From Polaribacter sp. (lineage in GTDB: Bacteria; Bacteroidota; Bacteroidia; Flavobacteriales; Flavobacteriaceae): 12,387 nucleotides of DNA. Under the pieces are notes generated by a model, which saw nothing but the letters and a program-made list of their open reading frames with translations, had not been told where the DNA came from and ran no database searches. Shown in pieces: positions 1-6,921 of the stretch (position 1 is the stretch's first letter; every line of letters begins with the position of its first letter). Location of the stretch: assembly GCA_030731695.1 (NCBI GenBank), contig JANQTK010000280.1, positions 1-12,387 of the forward strand, read 5' to 3'. A program made the translations under genes and the position numbers.

Positions 1-612
1 TGCTTTTTCCAAAGTTTGGTCAGCAGCTAATGGATTTTTATAGCCAAAAACAAATATCCCTGCATCATTGGCAGCCTGAATTCCGTTGTCAGAATCTTCA
101 ATAACAACACAATATTCCTTAGGAATTCCTGATAAAAAAGCTGCTTTCTCAAAAATTTCAGGATGTGGCTTTGACGCTTTTAAGTCTGCACCACTAATTT
201 TTGCTGTAAAATAGGCATTCAAATGAAAGCGATTAAAAACACGTTCAATATTTTCCATAGCAGATGAAGAGGCTAACACCAACGTTAATCCTTTTTGATG
301 TGCTTTTTCAATCAGTTCTTGAACACCACGAACCAAATGCAATTCAGGATCATTTTCAAAATAATTTACGTAGCGTTTTCGCTTTTCTAATACTAATTCT
401 TGTGGATTTATATTTAGCTGAAAATGATTTACTAATTTCTGAAAAGCGTTCAGTGTTGATGAACCTGTAAAGGTTTTGTACAATTCTTCAGAAACCTCAA
501 CTTGAATTGAATCAAACGTTTCAAAATAGGCTTTTTTATGGATTTCTTCAGAATCAATAATAATACCATCCATATCAAAAATGATACATTTTATAGCAGT
601 TGGCAATCTCAT
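1..612 (-). CDS. HAD-family hydrolase, beta-phosphoglucomutase-like (3' end outside window)
   Basis: Translating the minus strand from the ATG at 612-610 gives 204 codons without a stop, so the gene leaves the window at its C-terminus. HAD motif I is FDMDG, with the predicted nucleophile D13 and general acid D15. Motif II lies in LVLASSSAME. The conserved Lys is in SKPHPEIF, and the Mg-binding motif is VIEDSDNGIQAA. This set and order fit the subfamily I phosphatases/phosphomutases (beta-phosphoglucomutase, phosphoglycolate or sugar-phosphate phosphatases), cytosolic and Mg-dependent. Family members are usually about 215-225 residues, so only some 10-20 residues should be missing. The ATG directly follows the TAA of the upstream DCC gene (TAAATG), which implies one transcript and probably coupled translation. 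The substrate cannot be read from the sequence. The HAD assignment is firm and the exact activity is not. Confidence 0.9.
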   Translation of the reverse strand, partial: MRLPTAIKCIIFDMDGIIIDSEEIHKKAYFETFDSIQVEVSEELYKTFTGSSTLNAFQKLVNHFQLNINPQELVLEKRKRYVNYFENDPELHLVRGVQELIEKAHQKGLTLVLASSSAMENIERVFNRFHLNAYFTAKISGADLKASKPHPEIFEKAAFLSGIPKEYCVVIEDSDNGIQAANDAGIFVFGYKNPLAADQTLEKA

Positions 613-1029
613 TTAGGATAAAAATTTGGCTTTCATTTCGGGTGTTGGCATCATACAGCTCTCTTTTTTTCCAAACCATTTATAGCGATTTTTGGCAATG
701 ATATCGTAAATAATATCCCGAAAACCTACAGGAAAAATTTTCAAAATGTAACTTAAATTCCAAATTCCACCAAAATCTTCCATGATTTTTAAAGCTGCAT
801 TGCTTTTAATTTCATAAGAAACTCCTGGTTCATATAAAATAATAGCATCAATTTTTTTGGTATCAATTCCTAAATAGTTGGTCAATTCTTTACCAGCTTC
901 CGATTGCAAGTTTGCAAACAAAAAAGTGTTTTTTTTATCATATTTTATGATTTTTAAAACCACACCATTACACAAATTACACACACCATCAGTGAGAATA
1001 ATTTTTTTATCTTTTGGAATATCAATCAT
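613..1029 (-). CDS. DCC-family (DUF393) thiol-disulfide oxidoreductase-like protein
   Basis: The protein has 138 residues, close to the usual size of the DCC family (YuxK-like). It is named for the DxxCxxC motif, seen here as D14-G-V-C17-N-L-C20 near the N-terminus and followed by NG. Other family-like parts are FANLQSEAGKEL and the end region NRYKWFGKKESC. There is no signal peptide or membrane helix, so it is probably cytosolic. Members are predicted thioredoxin-fold redox proteins, but the physiological substrate is generally unknown. The ATG at 1029-1027 is a natural start because the reading frame is well supported from IPKDKKIILTDG onward. It is the first gene of a two-gene minus-strand unit with the HAD hydrolase, with no base between stop and start. 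A TAnnTTTG-like box lies about 30 bases upstream. Confidence 0.9.
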   Translation of the reverse strand: MIDIPKDKKIILTDGVCNLCNGVVLKIIKYDKKNTFLFANLQSEAGKELTNYLGIDTKKIDAIILYEPGVSYEIKSNAALKIMEDFGGIWNLSYILKIFPVGFRDIIYDIIAKNRYKWFGKKESCMMPTPEMKAKFLS

Positions 1030-1057
1030 TTAGCTTTTATACTTTAAAAATCACACA

Positions 1058-1065
1058 AAAATACA
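1058..1065 (-). promoter_or_regulatory. Candidate -7 promoter box for the DCC-HAD unit
   Basis: Read on the minus strand this is TATTTTTG, an exact match to the Bacteroidota -7 consensus TAnnTTTG, 28 bases upstream of the DCC start codon. No good -33 TTG is found at the right distance, so the call rests on the -7 box alone in AT-rich sequence. Confidence 0.35.
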
Positions 1066-1146
1066 GCAAGTTTTTTAAAAACGCTGTAACATTTTTTGAT
1101 TTGATACGTCTTATTTCTGTTACCAAGTGATTTTTAGCTTTTAACA

Positions 1147-1182
1147 AATACTTAGTATTCATGCCGTTAAATATTGAATACT
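1147..1182. promoter_or_regulatory. Array of AATACT half-sites, candidate operator of the ABC export operon
   Basis: AATACT occurs at 1147-1152, inverted as AGTATT at 1154-1159, and again direct at 1177-1182. The outer pair forms a perfect 8-base inverted repeat, AGTATTCA (1154-1161) and TGAATACT (1175-1182), whose arms are 21 bases apart from start to start, about two helical turns. The first two half-sites form a 6-1-6 palindrome. The array lies between the divergent DCC gene and the probable ATPase start at 1206. It overlaps the weaker alternative ATG at 1161. Such spacing is typical of dimeric repressor sites, but no regulator gene is in the window. Confidence 0.4.
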
Positions 1183-1205
1183 TTCGTGAAAAAATTAACC
1201 AACAA

Positions 1206-1907
1206 ATGATTAAAATAGAAAAACTTCATAAATCCTATCCTATAGGAAAAGAATCCATCCACGTTTTAAAAGGCATTGATTTACATATTAAAGAAGGCGA
1301 ATTTGTATCTATTATGGGTTCTTCAGGTTCAGGAAAATCGACTTTATTAAATATTGTTGGTTTATTAGATATTCATGATGAGGGGAATTATTACTTGAAT
1401 GGTGAATTAATCAAGGACATGAACGAAAAGAAAGCAGCTATTTTGCGGAACAAATTCTTAGGTTTTGTGTTTCAGTCTTTCAATTTAATTTCTTATAAAA
1501 CTGCTTTAGAAAACGTTGCCTTACCTCTTTATTATAAAGGAGTTAACAGAAAAGATCGTTTGGAAATTGCTATGGATTATTTAGAGAAAGTGGGTTTGAA
1601 AGAATGGGCAAATCATTTACCAAACGAACTTTCTGGTGGACAAAAACAACGTGTTGCCATTGCAAGAGCTTTGGTTACTAAACCAAAAGTTGTCTTGGCA
1701 GATGAACCAACAGGAGCTTTAGATTCTACTACAACAGATTCTGTAATGGATTTGCTAAAAGATATCAATAATGAGGGAATGACAGTTTTTGTAATTACAC
1801 ACGAAGAAGAAGTTGCTGCTCAAACAAAACGTATAGTTCGTTTAAAAGACGGTATTATAGTTAGTGACGAATTAACCAAAAACGCAAAACAAGCTTCACA
1901 TGTTTGA
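1206..1907 (+). CDS. ABC transporter ATP-binding protein, MacB/LolD type
   Basis: This is the nucleotide-binding subunit that powers the two permeases downstream. Counted from the ATG at 1206 (233 residues), Walker A is GSSGSGKST at 38-46. The Q-loop Gln is at 90 and the signature LSGGQ at 142-146. Walker B is VVLADE at 162-167 and the H-loop His is at 199, so all catalytic parts are intact. The pattern matches the MacB/LolD/FtsE branch (3.A.1.122/125-like), whose members work with FtsX-fold permeases. An in-frame ATG at 1161 would add 15 residues. I prefer 1206 because the family normally begins a few residues before the IEKLHKSY strand, and because 1161 lies inside an inverted repeat. The stop overlaps the next start by 8 bases (1900-1907), indicating coupled translation. 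The function is export of an unknown substrate (macrolide, peptide, lipid or lipoprotein-like). Confidence 0.93.
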   Translation: MIKIEKLHKSYPIGKESIHVLKGIDLHIKEGEFVSIMGSSGSGKSTLLNIVGLLDIHDEGNYYLNGELIKDMNEKKAAILRNKFLGFVFQSFNLISYKTALENVALPLYYKGVNRKDRLEIAMDYLEKVGLKEWANHLPNELSGGQKQRVAIARALVTKPKVVLADEPTGALDSTTTDSVMDLLKDINNEGMTVFVITHEEEVAAQTKRIVRLKDGIIVSDELTKNAKQASHV

Positions 1908-3132
1908 TATTGATCGTTGGCGAGAAATATTTCAAAGCATCAATAAAAACAGATTGCGTTCAGCACTCTCTGGTTTTACAGTTGCTTTTGCCATTTTGTT
2001 GTTTACGTTGTTATTTGGAATTGTTAGTGGATTAAGCAATTCTTTTAAAAGTGCTTTTGCTGATGATGCTCAAAACTCCATGTTTGTGCGTGTTTGGCAA
2101 ACATCAAAACCGTATAAAGGCCTACAAACAGGAAGAACTGTTCAGTTAAAAAACAGTGATTTCAATTATGTAAAAGACGAATATGCTGCTAAAATTCAGT
2201 ATCAATCCGCAAGAATTTATAAAAACTTTACATTAAAATATAAAAACGAAGCCAACAGTTATAGTGTTCGTGCTGTGCATCCTGACCATCAATTTTTGGA
2301 AAAAACAATCATTGATGAAGGCCGATATTTGAATGAGAAAGATTTACAAGAAAAATCAAAAGTCATAGTTATTGGACGATTGATAAAAGAAGATTTATTT
2401 GGTGAAAAACCCGCTTTGGGAAAAAGAATCAATATGAATGGAAGTTCGTATTTAGTGATAGGAATTTTTTCAGATGAAGGAGGAGATAATGAAGAAAGAT
2501 TGGCATATATTCCTATAACTACTGCGCAAATGATTTATGGCAATAACGATTACATCAGTCAAATTAATTTAGGATACAATCCAGATTTGAATTTAGATCA
2601 AGCTATTTCTTTTGGAAATCAATTGGAAAGAGATTTGCGTTCAAAGTTAAATATCCATCCTGATGATCAAAGTGCACTTTCTGTAAGAAACATGGCTGAA
2701 GCCAATAAAAACGTAGGAAGTTTTATGGCAATTTTATATGCCATTGTAATATTAGTGGGTTCAGGAACATTGATTGCAGGTATTATCGGAATTAGTAATA
2801 TCATGATTTTTGTAATCAAAGAGCGAACAAAAGAATTCGGAATCAGAAAAGCATTGGGTGCACAACCTTTGTCAATTGTTTGGATGGTTGTTCAAGAATC
2901 TGTTTTTATAACTACCATTGCTGGATATTTAGGATTGTCTTTAGGTACTTATTTATTAAGCTTAATTGGTGATAGTTTGGAAGAAGATTATTTTATCAAA
3001 GACCCAAGTGTAAGTACAGAAATAGTTGTAGGAGCTACTTTAGTCTTAATCATATCAGGGTTAATTGCTGGATATATTCCTGCAAAAAGAGCCGCAAATA
3101 TCAAACCAATTGAAGCTTTAAGAGCAGACTAA
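1900..3132 (+). CDS. ABC transporter permease, FtsX/MacB type (first of two)
   Basis: The protein has 410 residues with the MacB layout. One N-terminal membrane helix (about 24-45) is followed by a large periplasmic MacB_PCD-type domain (about 46-272). Three C-terminal helices follow (about 273-305, 330-357, 373-395). The cytoplasmic coupling motif VIKERTKEFGIRKALGA follows the second helix, and the protein ends in the family-typical PIEALRAD. Unlike E. coli MacB, the ATPase is a separate polypeptide, encoded upstream with an 8-base overlap. The next gene encodes a second permease with the same layout, so the working transporter is probably a heterodimer of the two plus two ATPases. No residue loss or frameshift is visible. 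The family call is secure and the substrate is unknown. Confidence 0.92.
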   Translation: MFDIDRWREIFQSINKNRLRSALSGFTVAFAILLFTLLFGIVSGLSNSFKSAFADDAQNSMFVRVWQTSKPYKGLQTGRTVQLKNSDFNYVKDEYAAKIQYQSARIYKNFTLKYKNEANSYSVRAVHPDHQFLEKTIIDEGRYLNEKDLQEKSKVIVIGRLIKEDLFGEKPALGKRINMNGSSYLVIGIFSDEGGDNEERLAYIPITTAQMIYGNNDYISQINLGYNPDLNLDQAISFGNQLERDLRSKLNIHPDDQSALSVRNMAEANKNVGSFMAILYAIVILVGSGTLIAGIIGISNIMIFVIKERTKEFGIRKALGAQPLSIVWMVVQESVFITTIAGYLGLSLGTYLLSLIGDSLEEDYFIKDPSVSTEIVVGATLVLIISGLIAGYIPAKRAANIKPIEALRAD

Positions 3133-3136
3133 AAAT

Positions 3137-4381
3137 ATGAAATTTATATTCGATTCAGATTCTTGGCAAGAGATTTACGGAAGTATTCGTAAAAATAAAG
3201 TGCGAACTGGCATTACCATTATTGGTGTTTTGTGGGGAATATTTTTATTGGTCGTTTTATTAGGTGCTGCACGTGGCATGGAAAATGGTTTTAAAAAATT
3301 ATTTGGAGATTTTGCAACAAACAGTGTTTTTGTTTGGACACAATCTACTGATACTCCGTTTAAAGGGTTTCAAGAAGGAAGAAGTTTTCGATTAAAAGAA
3401 GCAGATATTGAAGTGTTAAAAAGAGAATTTGAAGGTGAAATTAAATTGTTAGCCCCAAGAAATCAAACCAACAATTTAATCACACACGATTTTAAATCTG
3501 GAAATTTTCAAGTTTGTGGAGATTATCCTGTTTTGGATCAAATTCAAAAGAAAAAGTTGATTTACGGTCGATTTATCAATGAAAATGACATGCTGACAAC
3601 AGCAAAAGTAACTGTCATTTCAGAAGATATGTACATTCAATTATTTGATAAAGGAACCTATCCAATTGGAGCTTATATTAAAATAAATAGTATCAATTAT
3701 AAAGTGGTTGGTGTTTACGAACCTTCCAATACGATTAATTTAGATGGAGATTCAGCTTACATTCCTTTTTCAACTTTTAAAAGAGTATATAATACAGGAA
3801 ATAATATTGATTGGATGGTAATTACTGCTGAAGAAGGCATCAATATTGAGCAAATGGAAAAAGATGTAATTCTTACATTGAAAAACTTGCACAATGTGCA
3901 TCCTGAAGATAAAAGAGCTTTTGGTTCTTTCAACTTAGGAACGCAAATTTCTAAATTAACAGGCTTTTTAACAGGAATGCAATTCTTAACTTGGTTTGTG
4001 GGGATTGCCACACTAATAGCTGGAGTATTTGCAATTGGAAACATATTATTGATTACAGTAAAAGAACGTACCAAAGAAATTGGAATTAGAAGAGCAATTG
4101 GTGCTACACCAAGAAGTATTCGTCAACAAATTATATTAGAATCGGTTTTTTTAACCACCATAGCAGGAATGTTAGGTATTATTTTTGGAGGTGCAGTGCT
4201 TTTTGCCATTGATGCTGCCTTTGGGCAAGGTCCTGATGCAGCATTGGTAAATCCAACAGTAAACATTCCAATCATCATCATCGCATTTGCCACATTAGTA
4301 GTATTAGGAACCTTAATTGGACTGATTCCTGCACACATGGCAACCATAGTAAAACCAATAGAAGCATTAAGAGAAGAATAA
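3137..4381 (+). CDS. ABC transporter permease, FtsX/MacB type (second of two)
   Basis: The protein has 414 residues and is a paralogue of the gene before it, from which it is separated by 4 bases. It has an N-terminal helix at about 24-46, a periplasmic MacB_PCD-type domain, and three C-terminal helices at about 281-308, 334-360 and 377-400. The coupling motif is VKERTKEIGIRRAIGA and the C-terminus is KPIEALREE. The two permeases align along their whole length, for example in the NSVFVWTQSTDTPFKGFQEG region against its counterpart, and in the shared HPxD segment before the second helix. They are clearly diverged, which fits an old tandem duplication kept as a heterodimer. It should act in the inner membrane with the ATPase (1206-1907) and the adaptor that follows. 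Confidence 0.92.
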   Translation: MKFIFDSDSWQEIYGSIRKNKVRTGITIIGVLWGIFLLVVLLGAARGMENGFKKLFGDFATNSVFVWTQSTDTPFKGFQEGRSFRLKEADIEVLKREFEGEIKLLAPRNQTNNLITHDFKSGNFQVCGDYPVLDQIQKKKLIYGRFINENDMLTTAKVTVISEDMYIQLFDKGTYPIGAYIKINSINYKVVGVYEPSNTINLDGDSAYIPFSTFKRVYNTGNNIDWMVITAEEGINIEQMEKDVILTLKNLHNVHPEDKRAFGSFNLGTQISKLTGFLTGMQFLTWFVGIATLIAGVFAIGNILLITVKERTKEIGIRRAIGATPRSIRQQIILESVFLTTIAGMLGIIFGGAVLFAIDAAFGQGPDAALVNPTVNIPIIIIAFATLVVLGTLIGLIPAHMATIVKPIEALREE

Positions 4382-4396
4382 ATCAATCAACAAATC

Positions 4397-5509
4397 ATGA
4401 GTAAAAAAGCAAAAATCATTTTAATAATTATTGGGGTATTTTTTATTGCCGCATTAGTTTGGTTCGGGAAAAAGAATAGTAAAAGTATTATTCAATATGA
4501 AACCGAGAAACCTTTTAAAACTACTATTTTAAAGAAAACAGTAGCTACAGGAAAAGTAACTCCTTTAGAAGAAATTGAAATCAAGCCTCAAATTACAGGT
4601 ATTATTGATAAAATATTTTTACTAGAAGGTGCAAAAGTGGTGAAAGGCGATTTAATAGCAACTGTAAGAGTTGTGCCAAATGAGCAGTCGTTAATCAGTG
4701 CAAAAGGTCGTGTTGACAATATCAAATTGATTTTAGACAACGCAAAAATAGCGCTTGACAGAAACAAAAATTTGTTTGAAAGAGGCGTAATTTCAAAACA
4801 AGAATTTGAAAATATTGAGTTGAATTACAACCAGACTTTGCAAGATTTAAAGAATGCACAAAACGATTATCAAATCATTAAAAGTGGTTCATCAGGTTCA
4901 GGAGGAGCAGCAAATACGAATATTTATGCGCAAATGTCAGGAACTATTTTAGAAATTCCTGTAAAAGAAGGAGATCAAGTGATTCAATCTAATAATTTTA
5001 ATGCAGGAACTACAATTGCTTCCATTGCTGATATGAACAAAATGATTTTCGAAGGAAAAGTAGATGAATCAGAAGTTGGCAAATTGATAAATGGATCAAA
5101 AATTGAAGTTTCTATTGGTGCAATAGAAGGGATGAAATTTCCAGCAAAACTAAATTTTATTGCTCCAAAAGGTACTGAAGAAGCAGGAGCAGTGCAATTT
5201 AAAATTAAGGCTGATGTTTCATTGGATGAAGGTTATTTTATAAGAGCTGGGTATAGTGCGAATGCTGACATTGTTTTGGAGAAAAAAGAAAACGTACTAG
5301 CAATTAAAGAAGCCTTGTTAAGATTTGACTCTAAAACAGAAGAGCCTTATGTAGAAGTAAAAAAAGCCGATGGTAGTTTTGAAAAAAGAACTTTAAAATT
5401 AGGGACTTCTGATGGTGTAAATGTTCAGATTTTAAAAGGGATTAGCGAAAATGATGAAATAAAAATTTGGAATAAAACGACCAAAGAAGATAAAAAAGAA
5501 GAACAATAA
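4397..5509 (+). CDS. Periplasmic adaptor (membrane fusion protein), HlyD/MacA-like
   Basis: The protein has 370 residues. A membrane anchor at about 6-23 is followed by the first half of a lipoyl-like barrel-sandwich domain (about 56-91, EIKPQITGIIDKIFLLEGAKVVKGD). An alpha-hairpin/coiled coil rich in Leu, Asn and Lys spans about 100-162. A Gly/Ser-rich link (SGSSGSGGAA) leads to the second lipoyl half (about 174-207), then the beta-barrel and membrane-proximal domains. This is the RND/MacA-type adaptor order. It starts 15 bases after the second permease and is the last gene before a strong terminator. It should bridge the inner-membrane ABC complex to an outer-membrane TolC-like channel, which is not encoded here and must come from elsewhere in the genome. 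Confidence 0.92.
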   Translation: MSKKAKIILIIIGVFFIAALVWFGKKNSKSIIQYETEKPFKTTILKKTVATGKVTPLEEIEIKPQITGIIDKIFLLEGAKVVKGDLIATVRVVPNEQSLISAKGRVDNIKLILDNAKIALDRNKNLFERGVISKQEFENIELNYNQTLQDLKNAQNDYQIIKSGSSGSGGAANTNIYAQMSGTILEIPVKEGDQVIQSNNFNAGTTIASIADMNKMIFEGKVDESEVGKLINGSKIEVSIGAIEGMKFPAKLNFIAPKGTEEAGAVQFKIKADVSLDEGYFIRAGYSANADIVLEKKENVLAIKEALLRFDSKTEEPYVEVKKADGSFEKRTLKLGTSDGVNVQILKGISENDEIKIWNKTTKEDKKEEQ

Positions 5510-5529
5510 TATAAGTTATTAATTTATAC

Positions 5530-5558
5530 AAAAGGAGCTGATTTTCAGCTCCTTTTTT
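5530..5558 (+). terminator. Rho-independent terminator of the ABC export operon
   Basis: An 8-bp perfect stem, GGAGCTGA (5534-5541) with TCAGCTCC (5545-5552), has a TTT loop. It extends by four A-T pairs and ends in six T residues, 21 bases after the adaptor stop. On the minus strand the same hairpin is followed by four T residues, so it may also stop transcription coming from the convergent metal-binding gene that ends at 5641. Confidence 0.9.
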
Positions 5559-5640
5559 GTTGTTTGAAATTATTTTTTATAATAAAGTAAGTATCAAGTT
5601 CCTTTTTAGTAAATTAAGAACTAAACTGTATTTTTTTTTA

Positions 5641-6084
5641 TCATTTAATACACGAACCAGGTTCATCTTCTATAATTTCTGGGTGCATGGGACAAGTCCA
5701 TTGCTGTTTAGATTGAATTTTTGAACTTTGTTCAGCTACTAAATCCATTCCACACACAGGACAATCACCTTGTTTATCATACGTTTTATCACCTTCACAA
5801 TGCAAAGGACAGTAAAAACTTCCTGTCCCATTAATTTTTGGTGTTACTTTTTTTTTAATAGTATGATTTTCTCCTAGGTTATGGATACTATAATTGCCAC
5901 CATCTTTTTTTAATGCGTCTTTAAACGTATCAATTGAAATGTGTTTTTCCATTTCAATAGTAGCTTCAGCTTTTTCTAAATAAACGTTTACTTCTAAAAC
6001 ACCTGCAACTTTTGATAGTATTTCTTCAACATGATTTCTACATCCATTGCAGGTCATTCCTTGAATATGATAAGTGTGTTTCAT
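5641..6084 (-). CDS. HMA/heavy-metal-binding-domain protein, probable truncated CopA-type ATPase N-terminus
   Basis: The protein has 147 residues. An HMA domain (about 1-68) carries the copper-binding motif GMTCNGC, with C12 and C15. One complete heavy-metal-binding domain lies at about 90-116 (FYCPLHC ... CPVCGMDLV). A second begins at 129 with WTCPMHPE and breaks off after DEPGSC-IK at the TGA stop. The expected ending of that domain is a second Cys and GMDL. In flavobacterial copper P-type ATPases I recall the same HMA plus tandem HMBD order preceding the membrane part, so this is probably a remnant of such an ATPase. No ATPase sequence continues in any frame downstream. It could still serve as a soluble copper chaperone or buffer, since the HMA and the first HMBD are intact. 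It is last in a three-gene metal cluster, 19 bases after the tiny membrane ORF. Confidence 0.8.
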   Translation of the reverse strand: MKHTYHIQGMTCNGCRNHVEEILSKVAGVLEVNVYLEKAEATIEMEKHISIDTFKDALKKDGGNYSIHNLGENHTIKKKVTPKINGTGSFYCPLHCEGDKTYDKQGDCPVCGMDLVAEQSSKIQSKQQWTCPMHPEIIEDEPGSCIK

Positions 6085-6103
6085 TTTATGAATTTAGATG
6101 AAA

Positions 6104-6178
6104 CTATTTTTCTTTTTTTACAAACCAGATAATCACCCATATGATAATTAAAAGCGGAAAAATCCATAAGTACATCAT
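6104..6178 (-). CDS. 24-residue single-helix membrane protein
   Basis: An ATG at 6178-6176 opens a 24-codon frame ending in TAG at 6106-6104. After Met-Met it reads YLWIFPLLIIIWVIIWFV and then KKEK, that is, one very hydrophobic helix with three Trp residues and a positively charged, presumably cytoplasmic tail. It starts 11 bases after the stop of the Met-rich lipoprotein and ends 19 bases before the HMA protein start, on the same strand, so it occupies an otherwise unexplained operon gap exactly. No family is recognised. A role as a small subunit or regulator of metal transport is inference only. A start at the second Met (6175) is equally possible. Confidence 0.55.
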   Translation of the reverse strand: MMYLWIFPLLIIIWVIIWFVKKEK

Positions 6179-6189
6179 TATGTCTTGAA

Positions 6190-6633
6190 TTAATTTTTTG
6201 TATCGTTTATAATAATTCCTTTATCATTCGTCATTTTCGTACATGTTTTCAAACACTCATCTCCCATCATACCTTCTTTATGCATCATTTGCATCATTTG
6301 ATGCATCATTTTTCCATCTTTCATCATGGTTTGCATCATTTCTTTGGTTAAAGTTGAGTCCTTCATCATGTCATTTCTCATCATTTGCATGCCATTTCCA
6401 TACATCATCATATTTCTCATTTTTCTATTTCCTTGCATCATTTGCATTCCTGGTTGATTGTTTTGCATTTTATCCATAAATTCAGACAATATTTTATCGT
6501 CATCAATGATGTTTTGCATTATTTGACTTCTCATTTCAGGATCTTGCATTATTGATTTTACATCTGAATTTTGTTTACAACTTGTTATTGTAAAAAAAAT
6601 AAATGCTGCTAAAAGTGTTGTTACATTTTTCAT
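6190..6633 (-). CDS. Met-rich putative copper-binding lipoprotein
   Basis: From the ATG at 6633-6631 the protein has 147 residues. A lipoprotein signal peptide (hydrophobic LLAAFIFFTI, lipobox ITSC with lipidated C19) is followed by a polar region extremely rich in Met: about 31 of 147 residues, many as MMxxMM or MMxxxMM clusters. Near the C-terminus is CLKTC followed by KM. Met clusters plus a few His and Cys residues are the known hallmark of extracytoplasmic Cu(I)/Ag(I) binding proteins. I therefore infer a periplasmic or outer-membrane-anchored copper sponge or donor. The frame stays open upstream to a TTG at 6678, but the signal peptide fixes the ATG at 6633. It is first in a unit with the 24-residue membrane protein and the HMA protein. 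The GATGCAAATGATGC-like repeats in the DNA are simply the Met codons. Confidence 0.8.
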   Translation of the reverse strand: MKNVTTLLAAFIFFTITSCKQNSDVKSIMQDPEMRSQIMQNIIDDDKILSEFMDKMQNNQPGMQMMQGNRKMRNMMMYGNGMQMMRNDMMKDSTLTKEMMQTMMKDGKMMHQMMQMMHKEGMMGDECLKTCTKMTNDKGIIINDTKN

Positions 6634-6673
6634 ACTATATAATTTAAAAGTGAGTACTAATTTTTTAAAATAT

Positions 6674-6690
6674 ATCAATTATATATTGAT
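6674..6690. promoter_or_regulatory. Palindrome in the leader of the metal-binding unit
   Basis: ATCAAT (6674-6679) and ATTGAT (6685-6690) form a perfect 6-base inverted repeat around five bases, 41 bases upstream of the lipoprotein ATG and just downstream of the candidate promoter. It could be a regulator site, but in AT-rich sequence a chance palindrome is quite possible. Confidence 0.25.
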
Positions 6691-6700
6691 GTAATTTAAG

Positions 6701-6728
6701 AAAACCTATTCGTCTTATTTTTATACAA
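6701..6728 (-). promoter_or_regulatory. Candidate promoter of the metal-binding unit
   Basis: On the minus strand TTG (6728-6726) is followed after 17 bases by TAGGTTTT (6708-6701), one mismatch from the Bacteroidota -7 box TAnnTTTG. A 6-base inverted repeat, TTATAC (6721-6726) with GTATAA (6735-6740), overlaps the -33 element and could be an operator. The leader would be about 60 bases long. Confidence 0.35.
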
Positions 6729-6855
6729 TTAGTAGTATAACTTACATAGTTTTTAGCCTTGAATATGTAAAGTTCTTTTAATGTTTTTTTAATTTTGATA
6801 TTAAATTTGTGATAACTATTTAGTAAAATTGAATTTTTCAACTTTTAAAAAATAA

Positions 6856-6921
6856 TTATGATGAACTCTTTTTATCATCAACTTTTACATTAAAACTTGG
6901 TGCTGAATAATCTTTTGGTAA
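6856..6921 (-). other. In-frame coding-like extension after the mscS stop codon
   Basis: Directly after the TAA of the channel gene (6924-6922) the same frame runs on for 21 sense codons, LPKDYSAPSFNVK and then a Lys/Asp/Ser-rich tail, before TAA at 6858-6856. The composition is protein-like and, from memory, resembles the usual tail of flavobacterial MscS proteins, where a Tyr would stand at the stop position. The most economical reading is a TAT or TAC to TAA change that shortened the protein by 22 residues. Readthrough or a sequencing error are alternatives. Confidence 0.5.

Noticed and set aside
1096..1119. Promoter for the ABC operon at TTG plus TATTTCTG
   Set aside because: The spacing is only 13 bases and the -7 box has a mismatch in its conserved half, so it is too weak to call.
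5560..5640. Continuation of the P-type ATPase after the HMA/HMBD stop by frameshift
   Set aside because: All frames after the stop on the minus strand hit further stops quickly and show no CxxCGM or membrane-helix sequence. The truncation is not a simple frameshift.
6270..6440. Apparent tandem repeat or CRISPR-like CATCATTTG pattern
   Set aside because: The spacing is irregular and the units match runs of Met codons with neighbours in the lipoprotein gene. There are no conserved repeats with unique spacers.
6243..6479. Plus-strand open frame of 78 codons, rich in Ser and Phe
   Set aside because: It is the exact antisense of the Met-rich lipoprotein. The biased composition is produced by reading its Met codons backwards (CAT repeats).
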